The position numbers and the translations under genes were made by a program. Of a stretch of DNA of 64,000 bases, positions 32,476-42,123 are shown in pieces. This DNA comes from Hofstenia miamia (taxonomy: Eukaryota; Xenacoelomorpha; Acoela). The DNA lies in NCBI GenBank assembly GCA_004352715.1, contig SCFE01000064.1:1741358-1805357 (forward strand), in the 5' to 3' direction. How positions within the stretch are numbered: the stretch's first letter is position 1; each line of letters opens with the position of its first letter. The notes beneath the pieces were generated by a model. It worked only from the letters and a program-made list of their open reading frames with translations, was not told the DNA's origin and made no database searches.

Positions 32476-33174
32476 TTAGTAAGTTTTAATGTAAACATGT
32501 CTTTATCCACATTCTAGAAAAATTATCATAAACCACAGCTTCACAACTGTTAATGCCGCAGAATTTCTTATTTCAATAAATACACTTCAAATTTTTCAAA
32601 AAATAGATGTAATGGCAATTGGTTCACGGTCATTTCCACGAATTGTAAATTTTGCTGAAGACATCATAGAATAAAATTGCTATGTGAGACTTTTTTTACA
32701 AAGATTGTTTCAACAAAATAATTACAGTTTTAGCAATCAAACCTTTACTCTATCTGGATTCCTTATCAGCAAACAGGAAATTTTATCTTTATAAATCCTT
32801 TACTAAAGTTTTAGTTATTTTTTATATTTTACAAATGATAATATTTTAGTCCACGAATGCAACGAACTCCGGCATCAACTGAATATTTATACTTAATGTC
32901 GAAACACGTATTTGATTTGGGCTACAGACGTTTTGAATGGAAGTGTGATTCGTTGAACAAGCGTTCTCAAACAACTGCCAAACGCTTTGGTTTCAAATTT
33001 GAAGCGATATTCCGACAACATTACGTTATCAAGGGTCTTAACCGCGACTCTGCATACCTTTCCATAATTGATAAAGAATGGCCAGCAATTGAAAATGCCG
33101 TAAGACAATGGCTAAGTGCAGAAAATTTCGATGAAAGTGGTAAACAAATAAAAAAGCTTCAAGATTTTCAGTGA
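29814..33174 (+). CDS. GNAT N-acetyltransferase (RimJ/RimL type), paralogue 2; joined exons
   Basis: Join of 29814-29955, 31653-31851 and 32850-33174, again 142/199/325 nt and 221 aa, with phases 1 and 2. It starts MAEKVDNWKGCPPPSK; exon 2 has DIDWKYLWVGPFANIELF and AGRPLGMASYL; exon 3 has SPRMQRTPASTEYLYLMSK, LGYRRFEWKCDSLN, AKRFGF and NRDSAYLSIIDKEW. All key positions agree with paralogue 1, so both look functional. The donor after exon 1 (GTAGGT) is closer to consensus than in paralogue 1 (GTTGGT). The substrate cannot be deduced. This copy is compact (3.4 kb against 11.3 kb). Confidence 0.88.
29956..31652. other. GNAT paralogue 2 intron 1
   Basis: AT-rich intron. The part near 30485-30530 is recognisably homologous to 13590-13632 in the other copy (CATTGTACAC, CTTCAT, ATTGTTATTC), confirming duplication of intron sequence. 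No gene seen. Confidence 0.55.
31653..31851 (+). CDS. GNAT paralogue 2, exon 2
   Basis: 199 nt between TTTTTGTAG and GTTCTTG. It encodes the central GNAT segment ending VEVGHIHL. Confidence 0.88.
32088..32111. repeat. (TA)n microsatellite in GNAT paralogue 2 intron 2
   Basis: Occupies the same relative place as the TA run at 21.78 kb. A second TA run is at 32445-32472. Confidence 0.75.
32850..33174 (+). CDS. GNAT paralogue 2, exon 3 (C-terminal)
   Basis: 325 nt after the acceptor ATTTTAG, ending at TGA. It encodes the conserved C-terminal half and ends IKKLQDFQ. Confidence 0.9.
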
Positions 33175-33602
33175 TTCGTTTATTTTTATATTTTGTAAAT
33201 TTGCAGTAAAATTAATATATATAAACGCAGTTGTATAGAGCTTTACAATCGAATTCACCATTGAAGTGCGTGTTATAATAACTTAATATGCGAAATTGTA
33301 CATAGGCCTATAAAAAATCAATTAAAGTTTTATACATTTCCTGAAAAAATTATGTAAATATCTATGCCAAAAAATTTTATGGAAACTTTGTGAGAGGGTA
33401 CTAAATATATGTATACGGAAATGTTTTAGTTTCCAATATTTAGTCTGATTCATTCCCCATGGGGCGCACGTGAATAAAGGTATTATATGCAGTACAGTTT
33501 TTATCACAGGTAAAAAATAAGTCAAAATTGCATCAACTCATTCTATTGATACAATTTTCTAAGAAATTGCATATTTGCTGACCTTTGGGATGAAAATTAT
33601 TA

Positions 33603-33733
33603 TATTGCAAATTATATGCTGACGATATGCAATATAGCTATGTACCAATATGTTCAAATTTCAAAGATTCAATGAATGTTGATGCACATATTAACGAAGT
33701 AGATTACTATGTAATGCAAGTAGTTGCAGAAAG
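33603..33733 (+). pseudogene. Non-LTR reverse transcriptase fragment around the catalytic box
   Basis: An open stretch reads CKLYADDMQYSYVPICSN then FKDSMNVDAHINEVDYYVM and VVAES. YADDMQ followed by ...A..HINE... is the typical context of non-LTR RT domain 5. It is cut off at 33734 by the TA target site of a mariner element, and I could not find the continuation on the far side. Confidence 0.6.
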
Positions 33734-33735
33734 TA

Positions 33736-35067
33736 CAGGGTGTGTCAAAAGTAACTTGAATTTTAAACTAACTAAAAAAATTCAACCAATCACAGAAAAG
33801 ATGATGAAATATTTCGTCATTTTATAATTATATAAGGGGAATTTATTTTATACATAACCATTTTGTTATTTTTCCAGTACTTTTTAACTTTTGTTGACAT
33901 GGATTTAGACACTAGTCTGGAAATGTTAAAGTTATACTACAAAAATGGAGACAGTGCAACACCGGCATTACGTGTATAAAAACCAGCACACCACCTTCAC
34001 AAAGACATTTTTTCTATTACAGCTGTCAATAACATGATAAGAAAATTTGAAAAGACAAAATCCTTGCACAATGCTGCTAAATCAGGGCGACCATTGCTCC
34101 AAGAAGACCGGAAACCAATGGTAATAAGTGCGCTGAAAACTCTGCAAGATACAAATGTGCATGGCCATGCAAGTTCTTTTTTATATTGCTGCAGCTACTA
34201 CAATTCCAAAGAAAATGTTTGTCGAATTCTTAAAGCATGCGGTATGCGGACATACAAAATTGCCTTGTATCAAACTATCACTGAATCATACTATCATCAT
34301 CGTCTCGAATTTGCACAATGGATTTTAGCTAAATTAGCTAAAATCCATTGTGCATTAAATGCATTAAATGCTAATTTTCTCAATAATGTGCTTTGGTCAG
34401 ATGAGGCTAATTTTTCTATGGATGGACTGGTCAACCGTCATAATTGTACCATATGGGCGTCTGAGAACCCTCGGCAAGTAATAACAGAAAAATTATGTGC
34501 TAAAGCCATTTTTGTTTCCGGGTACAGTAAATCAGGATAATTACACAAGTATGCTCCGTGAACATGACCATATGTTTCCACAACTAAGACAAAAACGAAA
34601 AATGCAGTCTGTTATTTTTCAGCATGGTGGTGCGCCACCACAATACTCCAAACAAGCCAGGGATTTCATCAGCGTTCAGTTGCCAGCTGAGCGTGTTATT
34701 GGCAGAGATTTTGGTCAGGCATGGCCTCCTAGATCACCTGACCTGAGTCCACTTGACTTTTATTTGTGGTCTACTCTAAAGTCATAGGTATATCATACAT
34801 ATATTCCAACCAACTTGGATGATTTATAAAGGATCATACAAGAAGTTGATTCACTTAATATTGAGAAATTACATCGAGCTGTCCAGCATCGGATACCAAA
34901 ATGTGAACTTACTATTGAGCAGAATGGAAGACTATTTGAACATTTGTTTTAATATATCTGTAATTCCCCTTATTAGAGTTTGTTTATTTACATATACTAT
35001 TGTTTGGTTTCATATAAATCAAAAGTTATTGTAATTTGGAAAGTCAAGCTACTTTTGTCACACCCTG
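33736..35067 (+). mobile_element. Full-length mariner-like transposon
   Basis: 1332 bp bounded by TA on both sides (33734-33735, 35068-35069). The inverted ends are CAGGGTGTGTCAAAAGTAAC on the left and, reverse complemented, CAGGGTGTGACAAAAGTAGC on the right, both continuing TTGA. It carries one transposase gene and is inserted into a non-LTR RT fragment. Confidence 0.92.
33899..34952 (+). pseudogene. Mariner-like transposase, inactivated
   Basis: Starts MDLDTSLEMLKLYYKNGDSA. A TAA is at codon 27 (33977), after which the frame reopens (MIRKFEKTKSLHNAAKSGRP). The catalytic core starts at LWSDEANFSMDGLVNRHNC with the first Asp. A frameshift lies near 34500 before FPGTVNQDNYTSML. The second box reads FQHGGAPPQYS where the family has QQDGAPPHY, so the second catalytic Asp is Gly. 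The third box is RSPDLSPLDFYLW. In-frame stops at 34785 and about 34829 precede the natural end KCELTIEQNGRLFEHLF and TAA at 34950. A 43-bp palindrome (34312-34354) inserts extra residues just before the first catalytic box. The gene is dead on several counts. Confidence 0.9.
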
Positions 35068-36145
35068 TATGTAAACTTTTTTCTAAAAAACTTAATATTC
35101 CATATTATTGAATGGAAATGGAAATCATTTTGTGAAAATATAATGGACATTTATGGAAATAAAAATTTAAAAAAAGAGGCATTCTCAAACACCATAGAAA
35201 ATGTCTGCCACACCATAAATGTGCTTAGCACTGGAAATGCGACAAATGACCTTTAAGCATTTTTTGTTAGCTTCATTATTCATTCAGCAAAAATACTAGC
35301 AGGTACATATACTTCCATTTATGTTGATAATATCATTGAATTTGCTATTTGTAGAAATTTTGTTTTTATTCCATAATTTTTGAAGTTGAAACATCAGATG
35401 TAAATAAATGTTTTAAGAGCAACAAAAATAACCGAAATAAGTTTGAATCATAGAGTGTTGAGCACTTTCTCCAAAATAGGAAGAGACTTGTACAAGCTAT
35501 TAGGTTAGTCAGTCATAAATAGTTCTTTTATTTGTGTAATTTTTGCATGATCAAGAGAATTCAAAAAAAACGCATGACGAATACAACATCAAAATTTTGT
35601 TAATGTAAACCACATTGACTAAATATTTGTTCGACACACTGTTACAGCCAAAGCAGTTCTAGTTTTAATGCTTAAATTAGTGTTCTGTGGCAAGACAATT
35701 TTCTTAGCCGTAGCCGACCGTGCAAAATAAATTTTGTACTTAGAGGGCCGTCGGCCGTAAGGCTTTGGACTAAACCGTCCGTTGACTCTAAGGCTTTATC
35801 CGTAACTGGAAGTTAGCCATGATATTTTTGACGTAGTCGGCGCTTTTTACTACTACTAAGTGCAATGCAAAGATTCATATGTGCCCATACTCCGAACAAT
35901 TACAGTAAAACCTCTCTAACTTAGACACTCGACGTTAGCTAGTGAATTGTCTAAGTTAGCGGGGTGTCTAAGTTAGTGAGTTGTTACAGTATTCTTCACC
36001 CATTGTCCCAATTTCCCCTAATTTTTAATCCTAGGGTTCACACACTTGTACATATCAAGATGTCTAACTGCCAAGTAATAAAGGCGTGGAACAAAAACAA
36101 AGAAAAACAATCAAAACATAAAAAAAACATTTAAAAATCGATTAG

Positions 36146-37545
36146 TTAATGTGTAGGGCCAAAGAAGTCTTCAATGGTAGTCTGGCGAGCTGTCTTGACC
36201 TTTTTTTCAAGGGACAGCGCCTGCAGTTTAGATTCAATGTCAAAAAGTTCTTGACCGATATTGGAATCAAGATTATCTGCGAGAGCCCGCAAGCTCCCAA
36301 ACATTGTTGTCATTTCCCTTTTAGATGGAATTGGATAAACAATAGTAATTTCATTATCTGCAATATCCTCATCTGCCTCGTTTCCAATTCCTGCATTATC
36401 GTCGTCGACCGCTGAAGAAAGAACCGTAGCTAAGACGTCATCAGGAACATCGCCAGAACCTGCTTCTGTAGGAACGTCGTCATCAAAAGAGCCGAACTCC
36501 TGAAAATTCGGGCACTCAAGCCAAGCTAGTGCTGCTTGTAAAATAGCAAAAATATTTTCAGTTGGTTCCTCCTCGGCTACTGGTTGGTCTTCAAGTGCTT
36601 CATCACGATGAGTTGGACGGATGCCGCCGTGGTCGAAGCACCTTTCAATAGTTTTAGTCGACANNNNNNNNNNNNNNNNNNNNNNNNNNNNNNNNNNNNN
36701 NNNNNNNNNNNNNNNNNNNNNNNNNNNNNNNNNNNNNNNNNNNNNNNNNNNNNNNNNNNNNNNNNNNNNNNNNNNNNNNNNNNNNNNNNNNNNNNNNNNN
36801 NNNNNNNNNNNNNNNNNNNNNNNNNNNNNNNNNNNNNNNNNNNNNNNNNNNNNNNNNNNNNNNNNNNNNNNNNNNNNNNNNNNNNNNNNNNNNNNNNNNN
36901 NNNNNNNNNNNNNNNNNNNNNNNNNNNNNNNNNNNNNNNNNNNNNNNNNNNNNNNNNNNNNNNNNNNNNNNNNNNNNNNNNNNNNNNNNNNNNNNNNNNN
37001 NNNNNNNNNNNNNNNNNNNNNNNNNNNNNNNNNNNNNNNNNNNNNNNNNNNNNNNNNNNNNNNNNNNNNNNNNNNNNNNNNNNNNNNNNNNNNNNNNNNN
37101 NNNNNNNNNNNNNNNNNNNNNNNNNNNNNNNNNNNNNNNNNNNNNNNNNNNNNNNNNNNNNNNNNNNNNNNNNNNNNNNNNNNNNNNNNNNNNNNNNNNN
37201 NNNNNNNNNNNNNNNNNNNNNNNNNNNNNNNNNNNNNNNNNNNNNNNNNNNNNNNNNNNNNNNNNNNNNNNNNNNNNNNNNNNNNNNNNNNNNNNNNNNN
37301 NNNNNNNNNNNNNNNNTTTCAGAGCCCTTAAGTCTCCGGCGCTTCGACCCAATATTTCGCTCATACGCTTCGTCAATCTTCTCACGTTGTTTTTTGATGT
37401 TATACACAGTCGCCCTGGACACTCCATATTCTTCAGTTAAATTGGAGACACTGACATTGCGGTCCAACTTGTCGAGCACGGCTTTCTTTTGATGGATAGT
37501 GAGTTCGATCTGTTTCTGGCGATTAACCGGTTTAGACAAAGACAT
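36146..37545 (-). CDS. Tigger (CENP-B/TIGD-like) transposase, centre unsequenced
   Basis: Starts MSLSKPVNRQKQIELTIHQK and has a CENPB-N psq-type helix-turn-helix (KAVLDKLDRNVSVSNLTEEY, GVSRATVYNIKK), then KRRRLKG before the gap. After the gap, TKTIERCFDHGGIRPTHRD, a long acidic region and the family's C-terminal signature TTIEDFFGPTH end at TAA (36146). The DDE catalytic domain falls in the N run (36664-37316), so integrity cannot be judged. The two sides are out of frame across the assembled gap, so either the gap size is wrong or there is a frameshift. An upstream ATG at 37698 lies in a 39-bp tandem duplication; I prefer 37545. Confidence 0.8.
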
Positions 37546-37557
37546 GTAAAATGTACC

Positions 37558-37640
37558 TAAAAGCGAATTGTAAATAAGACCCCAGAAAAATAAACGACCT
37601 AAAAGCGAATTGTAAATAAGACACCAGAAAAATAAACGAC
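37558..37640. repeat. 39-bp tandem duplication upstream of Tigger transposase
   Basis: CCTAAAAGCGAATTGTAAAT followed by AAGACnCCAGAAAAATAAACGA occurs twice in a row between the transposase start and the right end. Confidence 0.85.
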
Positions 37641-38238
37641 ACGGAGACCCGTGTCCGTCTAAGTAAGCGAGGTTAAAAATGGTGCTCGGTTCACTCAATA
37701 TGTGTCTAACTTAGCGAGGTGTCTAAGTTAGAGAGAGTCTAAGTTACAGGGGCACGTCACTATGGTGTCCGGCCCGTACACACTAATATTGTCTAACTTA
37801 CCGGGGTGTCTAAGTTAGAGAGTGTCTAAGTTAGAGAGGTTTTACTGTATATAAGATTGTGAAAATGTCTAGGTTTAAAATACAACAATACAAATATAAA
37901 TCATGGAAACAAATTGTTCATCGCAATATTAATAATAACTAAAATTTCGTAAAAGAAACATCACTAGTATTTCATGAATGAATTTTAACGGGTATTTTGT
38001 TCACAAAACAAAAGCTATGGTCACAGTCGACCGTTGGATGCGGCTACGTTCTGTTGACGGACTAGTCGTGGCCGCAGAACACTAGCCTACATCGGAAATT
38101 GGTGCGCATGGTTAAAGAAATTCTAAGACTGCGCCCACTCCCATCTAATATCCGTTAACAATTTTGGTATGACCCTATATCTGTACATTTTTTAATGTAT
38201 AACATAAACCCAATAATAAAATTATCATCAAAAGGTTA

Positions 38239-38706
38239 GTGATGTATAACAGTTTTCTGTATGAACTTTGCCATATATCGTGGCCATACATAATGACTTT
38301 AAATTTATTCTCTAAAAGTGAACAAGTCTTGAATGAAATTAAGTTAAAAAATATTCCAAAATTCTATTATGTGTGCTTTAGCAGCTCCAACAAACAAAAG
38401 CACCTATTAGCACTGAATTGTAATTTTGGTTTATTTTATAGTCGGCTTATTCCAGAAAAATACTTTTCCTGCAGAACCATAACCACTAGTTTTAAGAGTT
38501 ATGGAAATATCTGGAAAGTTATGGAAAATTATGAAAATGTTTTTAAAATAGTTGTGGAAATGGAATGTAAACGGAAGAAAATTTCATTTTCATATGTAAG
38601 CCTGAATCTAGAATTCTGGCATCAAAATTTTATTGGTCCCAGTCTCATAAACTTTTTTGGTGCAATGGTCCAGTGGCATAACTTCTATTTTGACAAATCT
38701 GAGTAA
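38239..38706 (+). CDS. Unrecognised open frame, 155 codons
   Basis: The longest unexplained frame in its neighbourhood, starting MMYNSFLYELCHISWPYIMT and rich in Phe, Tyr, Asn and Lys, as AT-rich noncoding DNA would give. No domain, signal peptide or homologue recognised; downstream sequence has repeated GTCTCATTCTCAT-like units. It is probably fortuitous. Confidence 0.15.
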   Translation: MMYNSFLYELCHISWPYIMTLNLFSKSEQVLNEIKLKNIPKFYYVCFSSSNKQKHLLALNCNFGLFYSRLIPEKYFSCRTITTSFKSYGNIWKVMENYENVFKIVVEMECKRKKISFSYVSLNLEFWHQNFIGPSLINFFGAMVQWHNFYFDKSE

Positions 38707-39595
38707 CATGAAATCAGTGGTCCTAGTTTTCTCAATTATTGTCTCATTCTCATGTTAGTCTCATTCCCATTGAAAGAATTAATCACAGATTCCAGTCTCA
38801 TGGAACTGGTATCAAGAAATTAGTTGCACTGAATGGTCCATCATAATTCATTACCATAATTGAAGCATGTATAATATATTTAGAGTGAATTAATATATTA
38901 AAATTTCAGCCAAAGGATTAATACATTCTTATATTAAAGTAGCTTAAAATATTTTTATTAAAGTAGTTTGTTGGAAGAAATTGCAATTATAGAATTTTAA
39001 CTAAACAAAATTCCAATTATCCATACTTTAAGAAAGTGATTTTATAACATATAAAATAATTCACTCACTAATTTTAAGTTTTCTAAATGCACGCATTTTG
39101 TGTGCATGTGACTGTCCTGAAAAATTACAAGTTTCAGGAATGCCACTTAGCATTAAATAAAAAACTTTTCTTGTTTTAAGTGAGCATGTAAAGGAACAAA
39201 AACTTGTGCACATATTGCACTTGCTCGTGTTGTCTTATGCAATAGCTTAGCGGCAATACCTTAAGACATTCTTTCTGCATATAGCATCACCTAACATTGT
39301 ATATTGATAAACTAACATCTTTTAGATAAAGAGGCTGGATACGTGTTTGACAAATACTGAAAAAGTATGGCAACTAATTTTCCAATATGCATCTAAATTT
39401 CATAGTAAATCTAAACGCTTGCAAGCAGGAAATTGGGCAACTCTTGTTTCGGCGTTTCTCAACTCAACGGCGTTTTTGCTTCAACGGGTATTCCTTTTAG
39501 AAAAAATATGTGCCCTAATATTCGCCCTGACCTGCTCTGTCCCAGATTATCACATGGATTGACCTGGCTGATTTACATTAAATTGTGGATACAGC
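38707..39595. other. No gene recognised
   Basis: AT-rich. The 39347-39636 stretch is less AT-rich and open in two frames but shows no known motif. Confidence 0.45.
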
Positions 39596-39929
39596 CAGTG
39601 TTGGAACCGTGCTTTGATTTTTCGGCACATGCATGACACGAAATTTTAAAAAAAATTCAAGCACAAATCCGGCTCTGCGCAAAAATCTATAAATTTTCCG
39701 TCTAATTTAAGAGGCAAGTTAGATTAAACCTCTATGATTGAAATGTTTTTTTTGGCAAATATTTTCAATACTTCAACAAATTGTTCTAGAAACAAAACCT
39801 TCAATGATTTTAATATGCAAATTAATAGATTTTGAAAATCAAAATAACAAATATCTTTGTCATATATTTTAATGTGGGCACGGGCACGAAATTTTCTGGA
39901 AAATTGGGCACGGCACGGTTCCAACACTG
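39596..39929. mobile_element. hAT-like MITE, 334 bp
   Basis: Ends CAGTGTTGGAACCGTGC on the left and, reverse complemented, CAGTGTTGGAACCGTGCCGT on the right. GGCACGGG/GGCAC units lie near the ends. No coding capacity. The 8-bp flanks (GATACAGC and TGCAGCTT) do not match clearly. Confidence 0.75.
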
Positions 39930-40456
39930 TGCAGCTTAATGGCTGGAAGGTTTAGCGCAGCAATTCGAATCTGAAAATTCTAATTTAAAGTTCTATAAAA
40001 ATGTTTTGTAATTGAATATACGTATTACAGCATTCTCTCTAATTCTTTGATGAAATACCACATAAGCTCATGCTGAAAAAGAAAATTGAGAGTTTTTAAG
40101 TAATTATTATTTTAAAAAGTTATAAATTTAGTTAATTATGTAAAGCAATTACTAAGCGCAAAAATTAATCATTTGTTAATATATTCAAGATATATTTACT
40201 ATGTACCTCAAATCTTAATATGAAACTAAATTAATGATTTCTTATTATATTGAAAAGAAATGCACCCATTAATTGTAACGCTTAATTTTTGGATTTATGC
40301 TAAATTATATTTTTTTCGATTTTGAATGTTTGAATGGCTTATTCTTACTTTGTATTTGAGTAGTATGTATAATGTTATTTCTATGCAATGTAAATACAAA
40401 GACAATTTTGCATTTTGCTATATTATATTTTTGGAATACAACTAACTATTTTGTGT

Positions 40457-40981
40457 TCAACATTCGAGTGGTTTTGCTTGAAATGCTTGCTTGTCCTCGT
40501 CTGCTTTGATTTCTTCATATTGCTGTGTAATTGCGCAAGGATAGCAACAGCAAATGTAGAAAAAATCTTCAATAGAAGAACCCACAATATTTCTGGTAGT
40601 GCGGATCTTATATCGAATATAAGTTGCAATGCCTAATCGGATTGAAGCTGCAGCGAAAAATACCATAATAGAAAATATTTTTGCAACAAGCAGGTATTTA
40701 GGCAATTGATGATACATCCCCGAATGTTGTTTTATATTCATTGATAGATTAACTAAGTCGGATATTAAGAATAACTGAACACATAGTGCCATGATAATAA
40801 AGCATAAAAAATACTTAATTCCAATATCAAGTAATAGAGCTCTTTTTGCCATAAGATAATGGCCCCCATCTGGTGATACGCAAGTAATTAAACAGAATTT
40901 CTTGCTGTTGCAACATTCGAGAATGTCTCTGTTCCATGTGCGTAATGGCAAAACCTTTTTAGTATTTTCATACATTTTCAT
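40457..40981 (-). CDS. PLAC8-family (cornifelin-like) membrane protein
   Basis: An intact single-exon frame of 174 aa. After a charged N-terminus comes the Cys-rich first half of the PLAC8 domain (TWNRDILECCNSKKFCLITC). Two hydrophobic segments follow (about residues 55-75, IKYFLCFIIMALCVQLFLIS, and 95-115, YLLVAKIFSIMVFFAAASI). Then comes the second conserved half, RNIVGSSIEDFFYICCCYPC with AITQQYEEI, which is the family signature (G...D....CC.PC...Q...E). PLAC8 proteins are small Cys-rich membrane-associated proteins; roles in other organisms vary and cannot be assigned here. The insertion between the two halves is longer than usual. No neighbour is linked to it. Confidence 0.8.
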   Translation of the reverse strand: MKMYENTKKVLPLRTWNRDILECCNSKKFCLITCVSPDGGHYLMAKRALLLDIGIKYFLCFIIMALCVQLFLISDLVNLSMNIKQHSGMYHQLPKYLLVAKIFSIMVFFAAASIRLGIATYIRYKIRTTRNIVGSSIEDFFYICCCYPCAITQQYEEIKADEDKQAFQAKPLEC

Positions 40982-42044
40982 AAATGGAGGTAAAAAAATT
41001 TAAACAAAGTTTATTAAGTTAAAATTGTAATTAAATTGATTCATATGTGTTGAAAATTACTTAGAAATTAATCATAACATGAACATTTCATTTTGTGTGA
41101 GAGAGATTCTTAAATGTTTTATTGCGACCTGCTGTCGAAAATATGGACAAATTAAATAATAACATTTAGTAAATAAATAAAAAGCAATCAAATTTTTTCA
41201 GTGTAGTGCAAATAAACACTTTTAGTTTGGCTAGGGTTGAAGCTATATTCCTCCGGTGAGTTGTACGTGATGTTTATAGAATTTTCGTGGGTTTCTTAAT
41301 GAACACCCCAGAAAAAGCAAAAAGTGTCTTCTGTCTACAATTAGCTGTTTTATTAAATTTATGTAAGTGGATTTCTTCCTTGATATTTGAAAAGTTAATA
41401 AATTTATACATTAATAAAATTAATAAATAATCAATTATAAATTAATAAAGTAATCCAAAACATCATGATTTAAGAATACTTTCAAATGTTAAGCTCTAGT
41501 CCTGTTGCAAACAAGTTAAGTATAGGGATTGGGAGAACTTGAAAGCACTGTATTTTAAAAAATCTGAATGTTATTAGAAAATAGGCCTTAAGCATTATTA
41601 AATATTAAATAAGCATTTATGGTAAATCTCATAGTAAGAAACGATCGCTTAAATAGCGACACTCAATTCTTTTGTGAACAGATTTGTTGGTTCTTAGTTG
41701 TATCAAAAGCATTGACATTTTTTTCGGGGGGCAAATTTAGTAATATGTTTAAAGACACTTGCTGTGGATTTAGCATGACTTATCCCAGAAAGTTCAAGCG
41801 CTAAGGCTTTCTATTACTTTGATCACGTCTCGCATTATCGGTCAACGAATGTTTTACCAGGTTATACTCAATTTAACATAGTTGCGAACTATTTAACTAA
41901 AATACGTTTAAAGTTTAATATTACTTTTATTTAGAAAGTTTTTACTACTTTTAGCAGTTATCAAAATTTAAAATTGATTAATATTAATCTAAAAGCTTTT
42001 AGAATATTCCACTTTATGTCTTAATTGTACTGTTTTGGCTTTAG
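40982..42044. other. No gene recognised
   Basis: AT-rich, including the upstream region of the PLAC8-like gene on the minus strand. No clear promoter element identified. Confidence 0.45.
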
Positions 42045-42123
42045 AGATGCAGTCGATATTGATCAACTGGATAAAATATTCGGCATAAGCCAAGATTTTC
42101 ATCGCTTTTGGGATATACCGTAA
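42045..42123 (+). CDS. Possible orphan terminal exon
   Basis: After the polypyrimidine-rich acceptor TTTTGGCTTTAG the frame reads DAVDIDQLDKIFGISQDF then HRFWDIP and TAA. Composition is coding-like, but there is no partner exon and no recognised family. Confidence 0.22.

Larger units (their letters stand above)
35903..37847 (-). mobile_element. Tigger/pogo-like DNA transposon
   Basis: Inverted ends CAGTAAAACCTCTCTAACTT followed by AGACAC on both sides, with TA immediately outside each end (35901-35902, 37848-37849). GTCTAAGTTAG units are repeated several times at the right end. 1945 bp as assembled, including 653 N. It carries a CENPB/Tigger transposase on the minus strand. Confidence 0.92.
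35678..38084. mobile_element. hAT-like MITE split by a Tigger insertion
   Basis: The ends are inverted: TAGTGTTCTGTGGCAAGAC on the left and, reverse complemented, TAGTGTTCTGCGGCCACGAC on the right. The 8-bp flanks GCTTAAAT and GCCTACAT match at six positions, consistent with an old hAT target duplication. Iterated CCGTAGCCGACCG-type units lie near both ends. Without the Tigger the element would be about 460 bp with no gene. Confidence 0.72.
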
